Assembly (NCBI GenBank): GCA_903892315.1 | Contig: CAITHY010000184.1 | Span: 1-8,107 of the forward strand | Direction: 5' to 3' | From: an uncultured beta proteobacterium | GTDB taxonomy: Bacteria; Pseudomonadota; Gammaproteobacteria; Burkholderiales; Burkholderiaceae | Length of the DNA stretch: 8,107 nucleotides | In this document: one piece after another, positions 1-7,495 of the stretch | How positions within the stretch are numbered: the stretch's first letter is position 1 | How the letters are laid out: each line of letters begins with the position of its first letter | Translations under genes and position numbers: made by a program | Notes under the pieces: generated by a model | The model's database searches: none | What the model was told of the DNA's origin: nothing | The model's input: only the letters and a program-made list of their open reading frames with translations

Positions 1-74
1 ACGATAGCCGTATCGCTAAAGCCATTTTTTCGCTGCACCCTCATCAACACCCAAACCAAAACGGAGACAAGTAA
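1..74 (+). CDS. Possible C-terminal end of an upstream gene (partial, unrecognised)
   Basis: The third forward frame is open from the left edge to a TAA at 72-74. That stop shares its last base with the ATG of the response regulator (TAATG), an arrangement typical of translationally coupled genes. The visible 23 residues begin DSRIAKAIFSLH and end in a polar tail rich in His, Asn and Gln. I do not recognise the protein. The opening faintly recalls a D-x-R-I-x-x-A-I-x-x-x-H segment seen in some AraC-type regulators, but this is a weak guess. A frame this short is often open by chance, and the first forward frame is open here too, so the only real support is the stop/start overlap. If wrong, this is simply the leader of the regulator gene. 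Confidence 0.3.
   Translation, partial: DSRIAKAIFSLHPHQHPNQNGDK
63..66 (+). promoter_or_regulatory. Ribosome binding site of the response regulator gene
   Basis: GGAG lies 7 bases before the ATG at 74, the usual distance for a Shine-Dalgarno site, and supports that start codon. It would lie inside the last codons of the possible upstream gene. Confidence 0.6.
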
Positions 75-697
75 TGAGAAAACGCGTGATGTTGGTAGAT
101 GACCATCCAGCAATGCTGATGGCTCTTAAAAGTATGTTGCAAGACCAGTTGCTATTTGAGATTGCAGGACAAGCTCAGAATGGCGAAGAGTGCCTTAGAT
201 CCATGAAAGAGGTGAATCCCAATATGGTGATCCTAGATCTGGATATGCCCAAGACGGATGGCTTTGATGTCATACGCCGTATCGGCTTAATGTATCCAGA
301 AGTTCGAATGCTCGTTTTATCCAGTATGGACGAAGCCGTTTATGGCGGTAGAGTGCGGTCATTAGGTGGGCATGGCTTTGTCAATAAAACTGCGGGGGCT
401 GACGTCATCCTAGCTGCCTGCGTGGCCATATCCCAAGGCTATAACTTTTTTACTCATGGCAAAAATGGTAATAGCTCATTAAGTGATAACGATAAATTAG
501 CGCTGATTTCTGATCGTGAGTTACAAGTCATGAAATACCTTGGCAAAGGAAACTCCAATCAACAAATCTCTGAAATGCTACATATCAGTAATAAGACGGT
601 GGCAACCTATAAGACCAGAGTCTTTGACAAGCTAGGCATTAACAATATTGCAGACTTAATTTTGTTCTGTCGCATGAACAATATTATCGAAAGCTAA
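74..697 (+). CDS. LuxR/NarL-family response regulator, BvgA/EvgA-like
   Basis: This is a 207-residue DNA-binding response regulator, the normal length for the BvgA/EvgA/NarL group. Residues 1-120 form the receiver domain: the acidic pair D9-D10 (VDDHP), the probable phospho-acceptor D55 in VILDLDMP, the Ser pair S83-S84 at the switch position, and the conserved lysine K105 in GFVNKTA. Residues 143-205 form a LuxR-type helix-turn-helix with the landmarks SDREL, the SNQQISEMLHIS helix pair and NKTVATYKTRVFDKL. The recognition region closely recalls BvgA (SNKTVSTYKTR, from memory). The start has a GGAG site 7 bases upstream. A hybrid sensor kinase gene starts 6 bases after its stop, so it is almost certainly the terminal phosphate acceptor of that kinase and acts as a cytoplasmic transcription factor. 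Its target genes cannot be read from this window. The family assignment is secure; calling it an orthologue of BvgA or EvgA is not. Confidence 0.93.
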   Translation: MRKRVMLVDDHPAMLMALKSMLQDQLLFEIAGQAQNGEECLRSMKEVNPNMVILDLDMPKTDGFDVIRRIGLMYPEVRMLVLSSMDEAVYGGRVRSLGGHGFVNKTAGADVILAACVAISQGYNFFTHGKNGNSSLSDNDKLALISDRELQVMKYLGKGNSNQQISEMLHISNKTVATYKTRVFDKLGINNIADLILFCRMNNIIES

Positions 698-703
698 GTA
701 GGC

Positions 704-3130
704 ATGCGTCGATCCATCATTCGTTTCGCTCTTTTCTTCCTGCTCAATGGAATATTGAGCAATACCTACGCGAACATACTGAACTCAAACGAGCAACGGT
801 GGATCGATGCCCATCCAGTAGTGCATTTTAGTATTCATGAAAAATATGCACCCTACTTAGATATCAATGAAAAGGGTGATCCTGGAGTTTTTCATAGCTT
901 ACTAAAAAGGCTGGGCGAATTTACCCAACAAGAGTTTTTACCGAAGTGGCGCAAGAGTGATCAGGAGGGACTTCAACAACTAGCCAATGGTGAGGTGGAT
1001 TTCATCATTGATCCGCCCGCCCTAGATAATGAGTATCTAAAATTGGGCTCCCTATCAGAAGCGATTTTTTGGGGGCATGACGCTATTCTGACCAAGCGGT
1101 CAAAAAATGATTCGCCTATTGAGCCAATTAATATCGCCTACTTTGACCGTGGCTTTGAAAACCCGCCGATACCCTATCACCCCCAAGCCAGCATATCTAG
1201 TCATGCAGAAAAATTAGTATTTGATCTACTCAAAAATGATATTGAGGCCCTAGTTCTTCCTCTGCGCCTAGCGCAGCAGGTGATTCTGAAATTCAAAACA
1301 GATACATTACAGGTTGATGGGCTATATAGCAGAGAGCCCTTTGAATATCGCTGGCTCATCTCCAATCAAGATGAAGCGTTGCATGGGGTGCTTGAACACT
1401 TTCTCAATGATCTAGACCCAATCGCATCACGAGATCTTTTCAACATCAACGTATCAACTTTTCAAACAGATCGGTCATTCTCACCCAGCCATTTGTCTTG
1501 GCTCTCTACTTTGGCAATCTTACTCATAGGCTCCACCTTGCTTTGGCGCATGCATCAGAAGCAAACACTTCAAAAGCAAGAAGCACAACATCTTATTTCC
1601 TCAAAAGAGCAGGCGGAGAATGCCAATGCAGCGAAGTCTGCTTTTCTAGCCACCATGAGCCATGAGATCCGCACGCCAATGAATGCTATTTTAGGAGTGC
1701 AGGAGTTATTACTCAGCAGTCCTCTACCTATAAATGAAAAAGTATTGCTCAAAAGCGCACATTCATCCGCCGAGTCTCTATTGGGCATTCTCAATCAAGT
1801 CTTAGATCTTTCCAAAATTGAAGCAGGCAAGCTCACTCTTAATATTGAGCCCTGTAATCTCAATGCCTTGATTGATGACATCGATTCGGCATTCTCAACC
1901 GTGGCCCAGAGGCAGAATCTCAAGCTATATACCTCCAAAGATCCACGCATTGCAGAAGTCCTATTGCTCGATTCCTTGCGTCTACGCCAAATACTACAGA
2001 ACCTCATTAGCAACGCCATTAAGTTCACCGATCACGGTGAAATCTATTTCTGTATCAGCGTCTTAGCAGATGATCATGCGGGCCAGTTGATTGAATTCAG
2101 AATTATTGATACCGGAATTGGCATGGGAACAGAAGAAATTGCCATAGCCCTTCGTGCTTTTGAGCAAATACCAGGTAATACTGAACAAGCTAATGGAACT
2201 GGCCTTGGCCTAACCATCACCAACCACTTGGTCACCTCCATGAACAGTCAACTCTACTTTGAGAGTGCGCCCGGTTTTGGTAGCAATATTCATTTTTGCC
2301 TTGCCTTTCCGCGTACGAGTATTGCCGCAACAAGAACCTCAGCTCTAGAGCACGCTAATGCGGCCAGAAAACTAATCTCAAGACACAGTCAGGACGCTGG
2401 GCATTCATTACAAGCCTTAGTAGTGGAAGATCACCCAGCGAGTCGTCAAATTATTTCGCTACAGCTAAAAGCATTAGGTATTGAGGCTTCGGTTTGCGAT
2501 AATGCCACTACCGCGCTAGATCTTATTAGCCAAAATCACTTTGATCTTTTACTAACAGATCAATCTATTCCTGGCATGCAGGGCTCAGAGCTTGCTAAGC
2601 AGATACGCAATACAGGCAATCAGGATCTCATCATTGTTGGCATTACTGCAGATATTTATGCGCTAGACTCACGCCATCAATTCTTGGAGGCTGGCATGAA
2701 TGGCGTCCTGATTAAACCCTTAAGCATCATGACTTTAGAGAATGAATTGTCGCGGTATTTCCAAACCGAAGAATCAACTCAAACCAAAATACCCAAAAAC
2801 CATCGAGAGGAATATTCATTTGATGCCTTCGGAAACCTCCTCAAAAACAGTCCAGAGTACATACTCATCATCCTGGAAGAAATTAAACAGGTTCATGATG
2901 AGACTCTCCTCGCTTTAAGAAATGAACCAGCAAATAAAGCCGCTTTCAGCAGTATGGTTCATAAAGTTAAAGGGGGAGCGCAACTCCTAAGTGCAAAACA
3001 GTTTATTCAAGCATGCGAGGCTTTAGAGCAATTAGAGTCGCTAGATCTTCAAATCCAAGCCTTTATCCAGTTACTTGAGGAGCAAAATCAATTAATTAAT
3101 CAATATCAATCCCGCTATGCAAAGCTTTAA
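704..3130 (+). CDS. Unorthodox hybrid sensor histidine kinase, BvgS/EvgS-like, single periplasmic sensor domain
   Basis: This 808-residue inner-membrane sensor kinase has every phosphorelay module. Residues 1-23 are a signal peptide or first membrane helix ([16 protein letters not shown]). Residues 24-262 are periplasmic and look like one SBP_bac_3 Venus-flytrap domain, with the family-style opening [16 protein letters not shown], then [11 protein letters not shown] and [11 protein letters not shown] membrane helix spans about 264-282, followed by a charged, coiled-coil-like linker (285-312). The HisKA domain carries H320 in [14 protein letters not shown]. The ATPase domain has the N box N437 ([10 protein letters not shown]), DTGIGM (469-474), F486 and GTGLGL (498-503). 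The receiver domain (571-690) has E575-D576, phospho-acceptor D619, T648 and K671. The C-terminal HPt domain (about 705-800) has H753 in [11 protein letters not shown]. BvgS and EvgS are around 1,200 residues with two flytrap domains; BvgS also has a PAS domain. Here one flytrap and any PAS are absent. All catalytic residues look intact, so this is a compact architecture rather than a broken gene. The partner is the regulator immediately upstream; the ligand is unknown. Confidence 0.93.
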   Translation: MRRSIIRFALFFLLNGILSNTYANILNSNEQRWIDAHPVVHFSIHEKYAPYLDINEKGDPGVFHSLLKRLGEFTQQEFLPKWRKSDQEGLQQLANGEVDFIIDPPALDNEYLKLGSLSEAIFWGHDAILTKRSKNDSPIEPINIAYFDRGFENPPIPYHPQASISSHAEKLVFDLLKNDIEALVLPLRLAQQVILKFKTDTLQVDGLYSREPFEYRWLISNQDEALHGVLEHFLNDLDPIASRDLFNINVSTFQTDRSFSPSHLSWLSTLAILLIGSTLLWRMHQKQTLQKQEAQHLISSKEQAENANAAKSAFLATMSHEIRTPMNAILGVQELLLSSPLPINEKVLLKSAHSSAESLLGILNQVLDLSKIEAGKLTLNIEPCNLNALIDDIDSAFSTVAQRQNLKLYTSKDPRIAEVLLLDSLRLRQILQNLISNAIKFTDHGEIYFCISVLADDHAGQLIEFRIIDTGIGMGTEEIAIALRAFEQIPGNTEQANGTGLGLTITNHLVTSMNSQLYFESAPGFGSNIHFCLAFPRTSIAATRTSALEHANAARKLISRHSQDAGHSLQALVVEDHPASRQIISLQLKALGIEASVCDNATTALDLISQNHFDLLLTDQSIPGMQGSELAKQIRNTGNQDLIIVGITADIYALDSRHQFLEAGMNGVLIKPLSIMTLENELSRYFQTEESTQTKIPKNHREEYSFDAFGNLLKNSPEYILIILEEIKQVHDETLLALRNEPANKAAFSSMVHKVKGGAQLLSAKQFIQACEALEQLESLDLQIQAFIQLLEEQNQLINQYQSRYAKL

Positions 3131-3161
3131 TCTTTTATAGGGTAGGTTTATTCTATGGGAG

Positions 3162-4691
3162 ATGCGTTTCTCTCTTCCTCGTCCATGCGCTTTTATTGCG
3201 ACCCTCCTTTGGCTGGCTAACCCTTTGGTCTTCGCCGGCGAGACTCCATCTCCAGCAATTCCACAATCGGTATTGAGCAGCCTAGATCGCAATCAAATCC
3301 CTCTTGATACGATAAGCATTTCAGTGGTGAAGATTGAGCCTGGGGGTCCCGGAAAGAATGTATCCAAAAAGGTTTTAGATTGGCGTGGTGGCGATCCAAT
3401 GAACCCCGCTTCAACAATGAAGTTGCTAACAACGCTTTCTGGATTAGATATTTTGGGTCCGCAATATCGTTGGCGCACTAATATCTATACAGATGGTGTG
3501 ATTCGTCAAGGAGTCTTGAAGGGCAATCTATATTTGCAAGGTACTGGTGATCCCAAGCTTGTTCCTGAAGAGCTGGCCAAGATGATGAAGGATCTTCAGG
3601 GCCTTGGTATTCAGAAGATTGACGGCAATCTATTTTTTGATCGCAGCGCGTATGCACCCAATGTTATGGAGCACAACACCATTGACGGTGAAGCCCTGCG
3701 CGCATATAACGTCCCACCAGATCCCTTGCTCTATGCCTTTAGAACGCTCTCGTTTCAGCTAGGTAAGTCACGTACAGCTGACTTTATTGATATCAGTTAC
3801 ACCCCACCTCTTTCTCAGTTGAAGGTTATCAACCAAATGCAATTGGTAGATCGCTCCTGCGATAACTGGAAAAGCAATATCCGTTTTACTATAGATCCTG
3901 AAGGCGTCAGTAATACCGATCAACCTTTAACTGCACAGTTCTCGGGAGCGTTTCCGAATTCCTGTAAAGGCGTGAACTTTAATGTTGTCGCACTGGATGC
4001 CAATACCTTTCTAACGCAAGGTTTTGCAGCAGCTTGGGAACTAGCCGGCGGCACGTGGTCGCAGCCACCAGTTGGAAAAAACGGGGCGGCGCCACTAGCG
4101 GCACGACTTCTCCTGCAATTTGAGGGCGCCTCTCTGGCGGATGATGTGGTAGATATCAACAAGTATTCCAATAACGTCATGGCTAGACAAGTTCTTTTGA
4201 CTATGGCTTTGGAGAAAATGGGCAAGCCCGCAACGACTGCCAATGGTGAATTGGTTATTCAGAGTTGGCTCAAGCAAAATGGTTTGGATTTTCAGGGGCT
4301 GGTGGTTGAGAATGGCTCTGGCCTGTCTCGTAATGAGGCCATCTCTGCAAGTCAGATGAATCAACTCTTACTGACTGCCCTTAATCTACCGGTGGGTAAT
4401 ATTTTTTATAACAGTCTACCGATTGCAGGTGCCGATGGCACGATGCGTAATCGCTTAATGATTCAACTGCGCAAATTTCTACATCTCAAGAAAAAACCAG
4501 AAGCCAGAATTAAAACGGGCTCGCTTGCCGATGTGCGAGCAATCTCAGGTTATGTTTTAAGCAAAACTGGAAAGATGTATGCGGTTACTTCATTTATTAA
4601 CCACCCCAATGCTTGGAGAGGCCTAGAGGCGCACGATCAGTTGCTATCGTGGCTACTGGAGGATGGGCCAGAACCAAAGCACGCACGCTGA
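3162..4691 (+). CDS. dacB: D-alanyl-D-alanine carboxypeptidase/endopeptidase (PBP4 family, peptidase S13)
   Basis: This 509-residue penicillin-binding protein acts in the periplasm. In the PBP4 family it removes terminal D-Ala from stem peptides and cuts D-Ala-mDAP cross-links of peptidoglycan. All three active-site motifs are present: S84-T-M-K87 (SxxK, nucleophile S84, in NPASTMKLLT), S336-N-N338 (SxN, in NKYSNNVMAR) and K451-T-G453 (KTG, in ARIKTGSL). QGTGDPKL (126-133) and GLVVENGSGLSR (379-390) are further landmarks, and C233 and C268 may form a disulfide. Residues 1-25 are a signal peptide with likely cleavage after VFA (residue 25). Length fits the family. The start at 3162 is chosen because it gives a complete signal peptide, but its upstream signal is poor: GGGAG touches the ATG directly, and the nearest other purine-rich stretch is about 15 bases away. 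The gene lies 31 bases after the sensor kinase, and its 3' end overlaps the convergent Sua5 gene by 55 bases. Confidence 0.95.
   Translation: MRFSLPRPCAFIATLLWLANPLVFAGETPSPAIPQSVLSSLDRNQIPLDTISISVVKIEPGGPGKNVSKKVLDWRGGDPMNPASTMKLLTTLSGLDILGPQYRWRTNIYTDGVIRQGVLKGNLYLQGTGDPKLVPEELAKMMKDLQGLGIQKIDGNLFFDRSAYAPNVMEHNTIDGEALRAYNVPPDPLLYAFRTLSFQLGKSRTADFIDISYTPPLSQLKVINQMQLVDRSCDNWKSNIRFTIDPEGVSNTDQPLTAQFSGAFPNSCKGVNFNVVALDANTFLTQGFAAAWELAGGTWSQPPVGKNGAAPLAARLLLQFEGASLADDVVDINKYSNNVMARQVLLTMALEKMGKPATTANGELVIQSWLKQNGLDFQGLVVENGSGLSRNEAISASQMNQLLLTALNLPVGNIFYNSLPIAGADGTMRNRLMIQLRKFLHLKKKPEARIKTGSLADVRAISGYVLSKTGKMYAVTSFINHPNAWRGLEAHDQLLSWLLEDGPEPKHAR
4637..4691. other. Antiparallel coding overlap of dacB and sua5 (55 bases)
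   Basis: The same DNA encodes the last residues of DacB (roughly LLSWLLEDGPEPKHAR) on the plus strand and the Ser-rich tail of Sua5 (CFGSGPSSSSHDSN) on the minus strand. The Sua5 stop (TGA, complement of 4637-4639) lies inside dacB, and the dacB stop (TGA, 4689-4691) lies inside sua5. No stem-loop followed by a T-run was seen in or near the overlap on either strand. The two convergent transcripts must therefore overlap or end by a factor-dependent mechanism. Confidence 0.85.
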
Positions 4692-5743
4692 AGTCGGTCT
4701 CTAACACCATCCCACTCCTCCCCTGCTGGCGGCTCGGGGAACAAAATTAAATCCCAGCCTTGCTGATCAAGATCGCGTAATGATCGATATAGCCTACTAG
4801 CAAAAGTAGTGGGATCGCTTGAAACAATAATCTCCTCAACATCTGTTGAAGGGTGATCATCCAAAACCAATGAAGATTCAGAATCCCATACCGCTACCGC
4901 AACTCTAGACTTGATATCTGGAAACTCGCTCAAGGCATCTAAAACACGGCCGGGAGCGTAGAGACGCAAGGGAGTGGTTGGGGCGTAGTGGGCCTTAAGA
5001 CTTCCAGATACCCTGGGTAGCTCTATTCTTGTTTCATTACCCGCTTCAGTGCTTTTCACTTCTCCAGGCTGATAAACCTTCACACCTGTTTTGGCAAAGA
5101 TCTCACTTGGAGTAATGGCGCCAGGTCTAAGTAGCACCGCTTTATCACCCGAAGATAAATCAATGATGGTTGACTCGATACCAACTTCACAATCGCCACC
5201 ATCTAAAACCATGAGATCGAGCATGCCCTCGAATTCATTACGAACATCGGCAGCACTAGTGGGCGAAACTTTGCCAAAGCGATTGGCTGATGGCGCGACT
5301 ACCCCACCTTTAAATTTGCGCAACAACTCTTGAGCAATCGGATGAGCAGGCGCACGAATCGCTACGCTATCTTGACCACCAGTTAGCTCATTTAAAACAC
5401 TTTTATCTTTCTTGAAGACCAGGGTTAATGGCCCTGGCCAAAAGCTATTGATAAGCTTTAAAGCATCCTCGGACAAATCTCTTACCCACGGCGCCAATAG
5501 TGCGAGCCAATCGACTTGGGCTTGATCAAACTTATCTGGCGCAGCTAAGTGAACAATTAAGGGGTGATTTGATGGACGTCCCTTAGTGGTGAAGATTTTC
5601 TTAATCGCTTCGGGATTTTGAGCATCTGCACCTAAGCCATAAACGGTCTCTGTAGGAAACGCGACTAAACCACCATCACGCAAGCTTTGTACTGCTTCGT
5701 TAATCACTGCTGATATTTGCAGTGGGGTGCTATCTGGGGACAT
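4637..5743 (-). CDS. L-threonylcarbamoyladenylate synthase, full-length Sua5 type (YrdC plus Sua5 domains)
   Basis: This enzyme makes threonylcarbamoyl-AMP from threonine, bicarbonate and ATP, the first step of the t6A modification at position 37 of ANN-decoding tRNAs. The TsaBDE proteins then transfer the group to tRNA in bacteria. At 368 residues it is the long Sua5 form, not the roughly 190-residue TsaC/YrdC form. The YrdC domain (about 10-210) shows FPTETVYGLGADA (29-41), K54-G-R56-P-S-N-H-P-L, PGPLTLV (103-109), APSANRFGKVSPTSA (150-164), GIESTIIDLS (188-197) and LRPGAI (205-210). A linker with SGSLKAHYAPTTPL (246-259) leads to the C-terminal Sua5 domain, which ends near GVRDRLQRA (346-354). 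The last 14 residues are a Ser-rich tail that overlaps dacB. The ATG is 2 bases after the purK stop with no good Shine-Dalgarno site, so translation is probably coupled to purK. It is the last gene of the purine operon visible here. Confidence 0.94.
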   Translation of the reverse strand: MSPDSTPLQISAVINEAVQSLRDGGLVAFPTETVYGLGADAQNPEAIKKIFTTKGRPSNHPLIVHLAAPDKFDQAQVDWLALLAPWVRDLSEDALKLINSFWPGPLTLVFKKDKSVLNELTGGQDSVAIRAPAHPIAQELLRKFKGGVVAPSANRFGKVSPTSAADVRNEFEGMLDLMVLDGGDCEVGIESTIIDLSSGDKAVLLRPGAITPSEIFAKTGVKVYQPGEVKSTEAGNETRIELPRVSGSLKAHYAPTTPLRLYAPGRVLDALSEFPDIKSRVAVAVWDSESSLVLDDHPSTDVEEIIVSSDPTTFASRLYRSLRDLDQQGWDLILFPEPPAGEEWDGVRDRLQRACFGSGPSSSSHDSN

Positions 5744-5745
5744 TG

Positions 5746-6930
5746 CTAGGGCTCGATCCCCAATTCAGTGGCAACGGCTGCACAATTTTGGCGAGCTTCA
5801 TTGAGAGCCTCACCTAAACAGTTAATGTGACCCATTTTTCTACCGATACGTGGTGCAGACTTACCGTACAGATGCAACTTCGCATCAGGATGCGCAAGCA
5901 CTTTATTCCAAGCAGGCTCTTTTGGTTGATCTTCGCTACCCTCAAACCAAAGATCACCCAATAAGTTCAACATCGATACAGGCGCCAGCTGACGGGTATC
6001 ACCCAAAGGTAATCTTGCCATGGCTCTCACCTGCTGCTCAAACTGACTGCTCACACAAGCATCCATGGTGTAGTGACCAGAGTTATGTGGACGCGGGGCG
6101 ATTTCATTGGCGACGATATCTCCGTTCTTGAGAACAAAGAACTCAACACAAAGAACACCAACGTAATCAATCTTCCGAATCAGCGCCTTAGCAGCATCAA
6201 TGATTTTCTTCTCTTGAGCAGGCTTAAGTGATGGGGCTGGCACAGTTGAGGTATGCAAAATACCATCACGATGAATGTTTTGCGCCACTGGATAAGCAAC
6301 CACAGCATCATCATAGCCACGCACCACCAAAGCGGACACTTCAAAATCAAGTTCCATGCGCTTTTCAAGTACGCAAGGCACGCGCCCAAATTCATTCCAG
6401 GCAGTAGAGAGGTCTTCAACGCTATGAACAGTCGCCTGACCTTTACCGTCATAACCCATACGAGCCGTCTTCAAGATGCCTGGAAAGAGTTCGGCTGGAG
6501 TATGGGCAATATCAGCTTCATGCTCAATCACAAAGTTGGGGGCTGGGCCGATATTCGTTTCTGACTTCCAGGTGGCTAAGAAATTTTTCTCAGCAATCCG
6601 ATTTTGAGCTAAAGACACACAGCTACTACGTGGGGCCACGAATACACCCAAGGATTCCAATTCATCTAAGGCTTGTGCGGGAACATTTTCAAATTCAGTG
6701 CTCACTGATGAACACAATGCGGCCATCTCTTTTAAAGCAATACTATCGGTGTATTGCGCTTGAATAAATTTTTCAGCAATAGAACCTGCAGGACTATCAG
6801 AGCCAGGATCGAGCACGCAAACCTTGTAGCCCATTGCTTGAGCGGCCTGAGTAAACATGCGCCCTAATTGACCGCCACCTAAAATTCCTAAATATGAACC
6901 CGGCAAAATGGGTTCCATGCGATCTGCCAT
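5746..6930 (-). CDS. purK: N5-carboxyaminoimidazole ribonucleotide synthase (PurK)
   Basis: This ATP-grasp enzyme uses ATP and bicarbonate to convert AIR to N5-CAIR in purine biosynthesis. The 394-residue length is typical of the longer proteobacterial PurK proteins. The nucleotide-fold start is GILGGGQLGRM (15-25). It is followed by STEFENVP (77-84), the ATP-grasp loop KTARMGYDGKGQ (154-165), VLEKRMELDFEVS (187-199), and the metal/substrate segment NEIAPRPHNSGHYT (275-288). GRKMGHINCLG (363-373) lies near the C-terminus. The product is passed to PurE, encoded just upstream: the purE stop is 4 bases before this ATG. The nearest Shine-Dalgarno-like stretch (CGGGA) is rather far upstream, so translational coupling is likely. 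A second Met at residue 5 (MEPILPGS) could also be the start; nothing in the sequence clearly decides between them. Confidence 0.96.
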   Translation of the reverse strand: MADRMEPILPGSYLGILGGGQLGRMFTQAAQAMGYKVCVLDPGSDSPAGSIAEKFIQAQYTDSIALKEMAALCSSVSTEFENVPAQALDELESLGVFVAPRSSCVSLAQNRIAEKNFLATWKSETNIGPAPNFVIEHEADIAHTPAELFPGILKTARMGYDGKGQATVHSVEDLSTAWNEFGRVPCVLEKRMELDFEVSALVVRGYDDAVVAYPVAQNIHRDGILHTSTVPAPSLKPAQEKKIIDAAKALIRKIDYVGVLCVEFFVLKNGDIVANEIAPRPHNSGHYTMDACVSSQFEQQVRAMARLPLGDTRQLAPVSMLNLLGDLWFEGSEDQPKEPAWNKVLAHPDAKLHLYGKSAPRIGRKMGHINCLGEALNEARQNCAAVATELGIEP

Positions 6931-6934
6931 GTAA

Positions 6935-7429
6935 TTAATATCCCGGCAAATTCATTGAGCGTGCCGTATCGGACTGCTTTGCACGGAAATCTACTAAGCG
7001 CTTTGCTAAATCAGCATCATGCAAAGCTAAGCCTGCAATCACATGCAAAGCAGCATTCGCCGCACCGGCTTCACCAATCGCAAAAGTGGCAACCGGAATA
7101 CCTTTTGGCATCTGCACAATAGAGAAGAGGGAATCTTCGCCACGCAAATATTTACTAGCAACAGGTACGCCATAAACTGGAACAATGGTTTTTGAAGCAA
7201 GCATGCCTGGCAAATGGGCTGCGCCACCTGCACCAGCAATGATTGCCTGCAAGCCATTGGCTTGGGCTTGCTCTGCATACTGAAACATATCATCCGGCAT
7301 GCGGTGTGCAGAGAGTACCTTAGCTTCGTGAGGAATACCAAACTGCTCAAGCATTTGAGCGGCGTGCTGCATGGTGTCCCAATCTGAATTGGATCCCATC
7401 ACTATTCCGACGATTGGCTTTTTGCTCAT
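6935..7429 (-). CDS. purE: N5-carboxyaminoimidazole ribonucleotide mutase, class I (PurE)
   Basis: PurE moves the carboxylate of N5-CAIR to carbon 4 to give CAIR, the step after PurK. The 164-residue length matches class I bacterial PurE, which forms octamers. Visible motifs are VMGSNSDW (10-17, phosphate and substrate binding), LSAHRMPD (39-46, with the catalytic histidine H42) and IAGAGGAAHLPGM (64-76). GVPVASKYLRGEDSL (87-101) and PVATFAIGEAGAANAAL (112-128) follow. Pairing with PurK confirms the two-step bacterial route rather than the direct AIR carboxylase route of class II enzymes. The start is supported by GGAGAGG just upstream. The gene sits 62 bases after purC and 4 bases before purK. 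Confidence 0.97.
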   Translation of the reverse strand: MSKKPIVGIVMGSNSDWDTMQHAAQMLEQFGIPHEAKVLSAHRMPDDMFQYAEQAQANGLQAIIAGAGGAAHLPGMLASKTIVPVYGVPVASKYLRGEDSLFSIVQMPKGIPVATFAIGEAGAANAALHVIAGLALHDADLAKRLVDFRAKQSDTARSMNLPGY

Positions 7430-7432
7430 TTA

Positions 7433-7439
7433 CCTCTCC
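7433..7439 (-). promoter_or_regulatory. Ribosome binding site of purE
   Basis: On the minus strand GGAGAGG precedes the purE ATG, with its GGAG core 6 bases from the start codon. It is the strongest such site in the minus-strand block; purK and sua5 have none comparable. Confidence 0.65.
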
Positions 7440-7466
7440 AAATGCCTTATATCTATTAAGGACTCT

Positions 7467-7495
7467 ATTATCCTCGAGTTACCTCTATCCGTTAA
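7467..7495 (-). promoter_or_regulatory. Possible internal sigma-70 promoter for purE-purK-sua5
   Basis: On the minus strand TTAACG (7490-7495) and GATAAT (7467-7472) are separated by exactly 17 bases. They match the -35 and -10 consensus at 4 and 5 of 6 positions. Transcription would begin near 7460, about 30 bases before the purE start and ahead of its ribosome binding site. The -35 part overlaps the purC stop codon. A match of this quality occurs by chance fairly often in sequence of this composition. Position in the largest intergenic gap is the main support. Confidence 0.3.

Noticed and set aside
2..15. CGATA-GCCG-TATCG inverted repeat near the left edge as a terminator or operator
   Set aside because: The stem is only 5 bases and is followed by mixed sequence before the T-run at 25-30. 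This is too weak to call.
742..760. Perfect 7-base inverted repeat (GCTCAAT / ATTGAGC, 5-base loop) in the sensor kinase signal-peptide codons
   Set aside because: A few such repeats are expected by chance in 8 kb. It is inside coding sequence with no T-run and no obvious link to the start codon.
3920..4243. Minus-strand open frame of 107 codons inside dacB (another of 89 codons at 4095-4364)
   Set aside because: Both are antisense to a well-supported PBP4 gene with all active-site motifs. Their translations are low-complexity and show no recognisable family, and neither has a convincing ribosome binding site.
4692..4760. Intrinsic terminator after dacB
   Set aside because: No GC-rich stem followed by a T-run was found on either strand, and the region is coding for Sua5.
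6253..6564. Plus-strand open frame of 103 codons inside purK
   Set aside because: It is antisense to the ATP-grasp core of PurK and looks like a composition shadow with no recognisable motif.
7039..7350. Minus-strand open frame of 103 codons inside purE
   Set aside because: It is a shifted frame of purE on the same strand. The true frame has every PurE motif and a ribosome binding site.
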